Part shown: positions 58,289-64,000 of the stretch, piece after piece
Layout: every line of letters begins with the position of its first letter
How positions within the stretch are numbered: position 1 is the stretch's first letter
NCBI GenBank assembly: GCA_019510435.1
Contig: JAEKKJ010000014.1
Location: 1-64,000, forward strand
DNA length: 64,000 nucleotides
From: Caulobacterales bacterium
GTDB lineage: Bacteria > Pseudomonadota > Alphaproteobacteria > Caulobacterales > Caulobacteraceae
Direction: 5' to 3'
Made by a program: the position numbers and the translations under genes
Notes under the pieces: generated by a model
What the model was told of the DNA's origin: nothing
Database searches by the model: none
What the model saw: the letters and a program-made list of their open reading frames with translations, nothing else

Positions 58289-59434
58289 TCAGGCCGGGGT
58301 TTCCACCGCCACGACAGCCTGGGCCATCAGCCCTTCCTCGCGGCCGGTGAAGCCCATGCCCTCGGTTGTGGTGGCCTTGACGCTGACCCGATCCACCGGG
58401 ACGCCCAGCAGCTCGGCGATGCGCGTGCGCATGGCGTCGCGGTGCGGCTTCACCTTCGGCCGTTCGCAGATCAGGGTGACGTCGGCGTTCAGGATGCGCC
58501 CGCCGCGCGCGGCGACGCGCTCCACCGCATGGCGCAGGAACCGGTCGGAGGAGGCGCCCTTCCAGCGCGGGTCGGTGGGCGGGAAGTGCTCGCCGATGTC
58601 GCCGTCGGCGATGGCGCCCAGCACCGCGTCGGTCAGGGCGTGCAGGCCGCAGTCCGCGTCGGAGTGGCCCACCAGCCCCAGCTCGTGCTGGATGCGGATG
58701 CCGCACAGCCAGACCACGTCGCCGGGACCGAAGCGGTGGGCGTCGATGCCCTGGCCCATCCGCACGATCCGACGCCCGCCCGCCAGCTGCTCGGCCAGCA
58801 GGAAGTCCTCGGGGTAGGTCAGCTTCATCAGCATCGGATCGCCCGGGACCATGGCCACCTGGCCGCCCGCGCGCTCCACGACGGACGCATCGTCCGTGGG
58901 CTCCTCGCCCGCGGGCCAGCGCCGGTAGGCCGCCTTCAGCTTGCCGAAGCGGAACGCCTGCGGCGTCTGGGCCCGCCAGAGCCCGTCGCGCGAGACGGTC
59001 TCGTCCACCAGCCCGTCGCCCCGCTTCAGCGTGTCGGGGACGGGCAGGGTGGGGATTGCCCCGTCGGCTAGGTCCAGCGCGGCGAGCAGGCGGTCCACAT
59101 GGGCGCGGCCGACGAACGGGCGCGCCGCATCGTGGATCAGGACCGGCTGGTTGCGTCCGGCGGTGATGGCGGCCAGGCCCGCCTGGACCGACTCGGCCCG
59201 GGTCTTGCCCCCGGTGACGGCGGTCCAGCCCACAAGGCCGGCCAGGGCCGCGTCGGCGTCGCCGAGCCGGTCGCGGGCCACAACCACGACCACTTCGCGG
59301 GCTCCCGCGGCCAGCAGGCCTTCCACCGACCAGCGGACGATCGGGCGGCCCGCGAGGGAGCGCCAGGCCTTGGGCTCGCCGGGGCCAGCGCGCAGGCCTT
59401 CGCCCGCCGCGACGACGACTACGGAGAAACTCAT
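58289..59434 (-). CDS. ispDF: Bifunctional IspD/IspF (MEP pathway)
   Basis: This 381-residue fusion performs two non-consecutive MEP steps: cytidylyl transfer to methylerythritol phosphate (IspD, 1-222; [28 protein letters not shown]) and cyclisation to ME-cPP (IspF, about 224-381; metal ligands Asp231 and His233 in [22 protein letters not shown]). The two-domain fusion is common in alphaproteobacteria. It converges on the spermidine-synthase-like gene and is divergent from dusB, with 100 bases between. Confidence 0.97.
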   Translation of the reverse strand: MSFSVVVVAAGEGLRAGPGEPKAWRSLAGRPIVRWSVEGLLAAGAREVVVVVARDRLGDADAALAGLVGWTAVTGGKTRAESVQAGLAAITAGRNQPVLIHDAARPFVGRAHVDRLLAALDLADGAIPTLPVPDTLKRGDGLVDETVSRDGLWRAQTPQAFRFGKLKAAYRRWPAGEEPTDDASVVERAGGQVAMVPGDPMLMKLTYPEDFLLAEQLAGGRRIVRMGQGIDAHRFGPGDVVWLCGIRIQHELGLVGHSDADCGLHALTDAVLGAIADGDIGEHFPPTDPRWKGASSDRFLRHAVERVAARGGRILNADVTLICERPKVKPHRDAMRTRIAELLGVPVDRVSVKATTTEGMGFTGREEGLMAQAVVAVETPA

Positions 59435-59534
59435 GGGCCCCGTCTTAGGTAACCGTGACGCTTTGTTCCAGCTTTCCCGCTTTACGGCGCTGCAACATCA
59501 TGCCTAAAAAGGCGGCGGAGGCGTTGATTAGAAA

Positions 59535-60542
59535 ATGAGCAGTCCGCTCGAGATCGGCCAGGTATCCGTCGGGGGTCGCGTCTGGATCGCCCCGATGACC
59601 GGCGTTTCCGACCTCCCGTTCCGCCGCGCCGCCTGCCGCCTGGGCGCCGCCTATGTGGCCACCGAGATGGTCGCCTGCGCCGAATTCGCCAAGGGCCGGC
59701 CGGACGTCGTGCGCCGCGCGGCGGTGGGCAAGGGGCTGCCCCTGATGGTCATCCAGCTGGTCGGGCGCGAGCCCGCCGCGCTCCAGGCCGGCGTCAGCCT
59801 CGCTGCCGAGGCGGGAGCGGACATCATCGACCTGAACTTCGGTTGTCCGGCGCGCGAGGTAACCGGTGGCCATGGCGGTTCGGCCCTGATGCGCGAACCC
59901 GAGTTGGCCGAGCAGTTGATGGCCACCGCGGTTGCGGCCTCGCCCGTGCCGGTCACCGTGAAGATGCGCCTCGGCTGGGACGACGCCAGCCGCAACGCGC
60001 CGCAGCTGGCCGCCCGCGCCGAAGCGCTGGGCGTGCAGGCCGTGACGGTCCACGGCCGCACCCGCTGCCAGTTCTACAAGGGCCGCGCCGACTGGGCGGC
60101 TGTGCGGGCCGTCAAGGACGCGGTCGGCATTCCGGTGATCGTCAACGGCGACATCATCGACGGGCCCAGCGCGCGCGCCGCGCTCGAGGCCTCCGGCGCA
60201 GATGCGGTGATGGTTGGCCGCGGCGTCTATGGCCGGCCCTGGATCGCCGCGGAGATCGAGGCGGCGCTGGATGGCCGCCCCTTCGTTGCGCCGGATGCGC
60301 GGAGCCGCCTCGACATCGCCATCGCGCACCTGCGCGACAGCCTGGAATTCTATGGTGAGCGCCTGGGCCTGCGGATCTTCCGCAAGCACCTGGCCGCCTA
60401 CATCGAAAACGCCCCCTGGCCCGCCGAATCGCAGGCCCGGAGAGAAGCGCGCGCGGCCCTGTGCCGTCTGGAGGACGCCCGATCGGTCGAGAGGGGGCTG
60501 CAAGCCCTCTGGGGATCCTCGGACCACAGGTTGGCGGCATGA
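59535..60542 (+). CDS. dusB: tRNA-dihydrouridine synthase (DusB/NifR3 type)
   Basis: DusB reduces specific uridines in tRNA with FMN and NADPH. It is 335 residues. [14 protein letters not shown] at the start, [17 protein letters not shown] (Cys104, catalytic) and VTVKMRLGW are characteristic. It begins the conserved alphaproteobacterial nifR3-ntrB-ntrC operon; the stop overlaps the ntrB start by four bases (ATGA). Confidence 0.97.
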   Translation: MSSPLEIGQVSVGGRVWIAPMTGVSDLPFRRAACRLGAAYVATEMVACAEFAKGRPDVVRRAAVGKGLPLMVIQLVGREPAALQAGVSLAAEAGADIIDLNFGCPAREVTGGHGGSALMREPELAEQLMATAVAASPVPVTVKMRLGWDDASRNAPQLAARAEALGVQAVTVHGRTRCQFYKGRADWAAVRAVKDAVGIPVIVNGDIIDGPSARAALEASGADAVMVGRGVYGRPWIAAEIEAALDGRPFVAPDARSRLDIAIAHLRDSLEFYGERLGLRIFRKHLAAYIENAPWPAESQARREARAALCRLEDARSVERGLQALWGSSDHRLAA

Positions 60543-61653
60543 GCGGAAAGACCCGAATCCTTTCGAGCGGCGTGGACGCCGATGCCCTGAAGGCCCAGGC
60601 CTTCGAGCTCAGTCCGGATCCGGCCCTGGTGGTCGATGCGAATGGCTCCCTTGTGGCGGTGAACGAGGCGGCGGAGGCCCTGTTCGGCCAGGGCCTGGGC
60701 CTCCTGGCCCGCGGCCGGTTCCGCGCCGCCCTGCCGCCGGGCTCGGCCCTGGTCTCGCTGCTGAACCGCGCGATCGAGGAGGATGGCCGGGTCCGCGAGC
60801 GGGGCGTGCACATCAGCCTCTTCGGCCTGCCGCCCTTCGAGGCCGACGGCGCGGCCGCGCCATTGGGCGACGGCTCGGTGCTGCTGACGCTCAGCGTCAA
60901 GAACGGCCTTGGCAACGAACGCAGCGCCCACGAGGCGGCGGGCCTTCGTTCGCTGGTCGGCCTGGGGCGCATGCTGGCGCACGAGATCAAGAACCCCCTG
61001 GCCGGCATCCGCGGGGCGGCCCAGCTGCTCAAGTCCGGGGCCAAGCCCGAGGACACGCCCCTGGCCCAGCTGATCGTCGACGAGACCGACCGGGTGCGGC
61101 GGCTGGTGGACCGGATGGAGCAGTTCTCCGACGACGCCCTGCCGTCGCTGACCCCGATCAACATCCACCAGATCCTGGACCGGGTGCGGGCGCTGGCGGC
61201 CAACGGCGTGGCCGACGGCTTGGGCCTGAAGGAATCCTACGACCCGTCGCTGCCGCCCGTGCTGGGCGACGAGGACCAGCTGATCCAGGTGTTCCTCAAC
61301 CTGGTGAAGAACGCCGCCGAGGCCGCCCATGCGCGCGGCGACGGTCGCGGCGAGGTCTCGATCCATACCGCCTACCGCCACGGCGTGCGCGTGCGCTCCG
61401 CCAAGGGCCAGGTCCTGCGCGGCGCGCCGCTGGAGGTTCGGGTCGTCGACAACGGGCCCGGCGTGCCGGAGCACCTGCGCGAGAGCCTCTTCCAGCCCTT
61501 CGTCACGTCCAAGAACAACGGCGCGGGCCTGGGCCTGGCCCTGGTGGCCAAGCTGGTCGCCGGCCACGGCGGCCTGATCGATTTCGAATCCGAGCCCGGC
61601 CGCACGACTTTCCGCGTGCTCCTGCCGATCGCGGCCCATGAGGATGTCCTGGC

Positions 61654-61657
<4 letters not shown>
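60539..61657 (+). CDS. ntrB: Nitrogen regulation sensor kinase NtrB
   Basis: NtrB (NRII) phosphorylates or dephosphorylates NtrC depending on PII. The ATG at 60539, which overlaps the dusB stop, gives 372 residues. An N-terminal PAS-like domain (about 20-125; [22 protein letters not shown]) is followed by the phospho-acceptor His148 in [19 protein letters not shown] and the ATPase domain with [20 protein letters not shown] and [13 protein letters not shown]. There are no membrane helices, so it is cytoplasmic. Confidence 0.96.
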
Positions 61658-63075
<1,418 letters not shown>

Positions 63076-63103
63076 ATTCCCCGGCTTCGGCGAGGGGGAT
63101 GGC

Positions 63104-64000
63104 GTGGCGGACGGCAAGGTAGAGAGTTCACCGCGCGAGCGGGCGCTGCTGATTGGCTTCTGCATCGCCGCGGCGCTCTGTGAGGGCTTCGACATCCAGG
63201 CGCCCGGCATCGCCGCGCCGGGCCTGTCGCGCGAACTGCACCCGGCCCCCGGCGCGCTGGGCTACTTCTTCAGCCTCGGCAATGTGGGCCTGATGCTGGG
63301 CGCCATCCTCGGGGGACGGCTGGCGGACCGGCTGGGGCGCAAGACGGTGATGGTGGGCGCGCTCTGCGTCTTCGGGGTCTTCTCATTGGCGACGGCGGCG
63401 GCCGGCAGCCTGCCGGCGCTCACCGTGCTGCGCTTCCTGACCGGGCTGGGCCTGGGCGGCGCCATGCCGAACGTGATCGCGGTGGCGGGCCAGTCCAGCG
63501 CCAGCGGCCGCAACGCCGGCGTGGCCGGGGCCTATATGGGCATGCCCCTGGGCGGCTCGATCGCCAGCCTGCTGGTGGCCACCGCGGCCGCGCAGCACTG
63601 GCGGTGGGTGTTCGTGGCCGGCGGCGTCGCGCCCCTGCTCGTGGCCGCGGCGATGGCGGCGTTCATGCCCAAGCCGGCGCAGCCGGCTCGGACGACCCGC
63701 GCGCCGGCGTCCGGATACCTGACGGACCTGTTCGGCGACGGCCGCGCCTGGGCCACACCGCTGCTCTGGACCGGCTTCTTCGTGGCCGCCCTGACCCTGC
63801 ACCTGATGCTGAACTGGCTGCCGCTGCTGCTGCAGGGGCTGGGCCTCAGTCGCCAGGCCGCCGCCTATGCCCAGGTCGGGTTCAGCCTCGGGGGCGCAGC
63901 GACCTCGGCGCTGCTGGGGCGGCTGCTCGATTCGCGGCGGCGGGGCGCGGCGATCCTGGGCACGGTGATCTCGGTCCCGCTGCTGGTGCTGGCCCTGGCC
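63104..64000 (+). CDS. MFS transporter, N-terminal 299 residues (runs off window)
   Basis: The gene runs off the window end; 299 residues are visible. The GTG at 63104 begins a frame with no stop to 64000; an ATG at 63099 is in a frame that closes after seven codons. The translation has membrane helices with the MFS marks CEGFDIQAPGIAAPGL in helix 1, GGRLADRLGRKTVMVGAL (the D-R-x-G-R/K loop) and FLTGLGLGGAMPN. The EGFD in helix 1 is typical of the aromatic acid:H+ symporter branch (MhpT/BenK-like), so an aromatic acid substrate is possible. It is 28 bases after ntrC. Confidence 0.85.
   Translation, partial: MADGKVESSPRERALLIGFCIAAALCEGFDIQAPGIAAPGLSRELHPAPGALGYFFSLGNVGLMLGAILGGRLADRLGRKTVMVGALCVFGVFSLATAAAGSLPALTVLRFLTGLGLGGAMPNVIAVAGQSSASGRNAGVAGAYMGMPLGGSIASLLVATAAAQHWRWVFVAGGVAPLLVAAAMAAFMPKPAQPARTTRAPASGYLTDLFGDGRAWATPLLWTGFFVAALTLHLMLNWLPLLLQGLGLSRQAAAYAQVGFSLGGAATSALLGRLLDSRRRGAAILGTVISVPLLVLALA

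Overview
This window is a contiguous piece of a high-GC (roughly 70%) alphaproteobacterial chromosome, most likely a member of the Caulobacterales close to Phenylobacterium or Caulobacter. The evidence is the gene order (rpsB-tsf-pyrH-frr-uppS-cdsA-dxr-rseP-bamA-skp-lpxD-fabZ-lpxA-lpxI-lpxB, then gltA, gltX, comEC, lexA, trpCDG, trpE, ppiD, tpiA, secG, pyrG, eno, ftsB, pdh, lipA, cinA, ispDF, dusB-ntrBC), the use of LpxI rather than LpxH, the fused IspDF, an alphaproteobacterial GTTC-N7-GTTC SOS box at lexA, and an NtrC that lacks the GAFTGA loop. The genus is an inference. I see no tRNA or rRNA gene, CRISPR array, insertion sequence or prophage.

Layout. 1-14506: a plus-strand run for translation factors, UMP kinase, isoprenoid and phospholipid precursors, envelope biogenesis (RseP, BamA, Skp) and lipid A synthesis. 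14507-17419: gltA and gltX on the minus strand. 17418-19891: comEC and an ASCH-like gene. 19913-24882: lexA, a degenerate phosphodiesterase-TPR protein, a double GNAT, a PEP-CTERM protein, then trpC. 24879-30916: trpD, trpG and trpE, with trpE separated from trpGDC by an amidohydrolase and two small envelope proteins. 30913-38581: ppiD, tpiA, secG, pyrG, rpmF and small accessory genes. 38664-43248: an enoyl-CoA hydratase, eno, then a LuxR regulator divergent from an unrecognised 392-residue protein. 43365-50228: ftsB and the pyruvate dehydrogenase genes, with two GFA-family genes and a glutathione peroxidase inside the run. 50381-55902: DoxX, an acyl-activating enzyme, an NTF2-like protein, lipA, a Coq10-like protein, a DUF6624 protein and CinA. 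55984-64000: a membrane spermidine-synthase-like protein, ispDF, dusB-ntrB-ntrC and the start of an MFS transporter.

How the parts fit. Most of the window is housekeeping. Undecaprenyl phosphate, CDP-diacylglycerol, isoprenoids (dxr, ispDF), lipid A and BamA-mediated assembly supply the cell envelope. gltA, eno, tpiA, pdhABC, lpdA and lipA form a glycolysis-to-TCA core in which LipA makes the lipoyl groups carried by PdhB and PdhC. Interest is concentrated in the small accessory insertions between these blocks. The strongest candidates are the LuxR/unknown-protein pair (40846-43248) with a possible RNA switch in the leader, the catalytically dead-looking phosphodiesterase-TPR protein, and the GAFTGA-less NtrC. 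No stretch over 300 bases lacks a gene; the longest gaps (about 110-195 bases) hold terminators, palindromic repeats or divergent promoters, described below where I could see structure.
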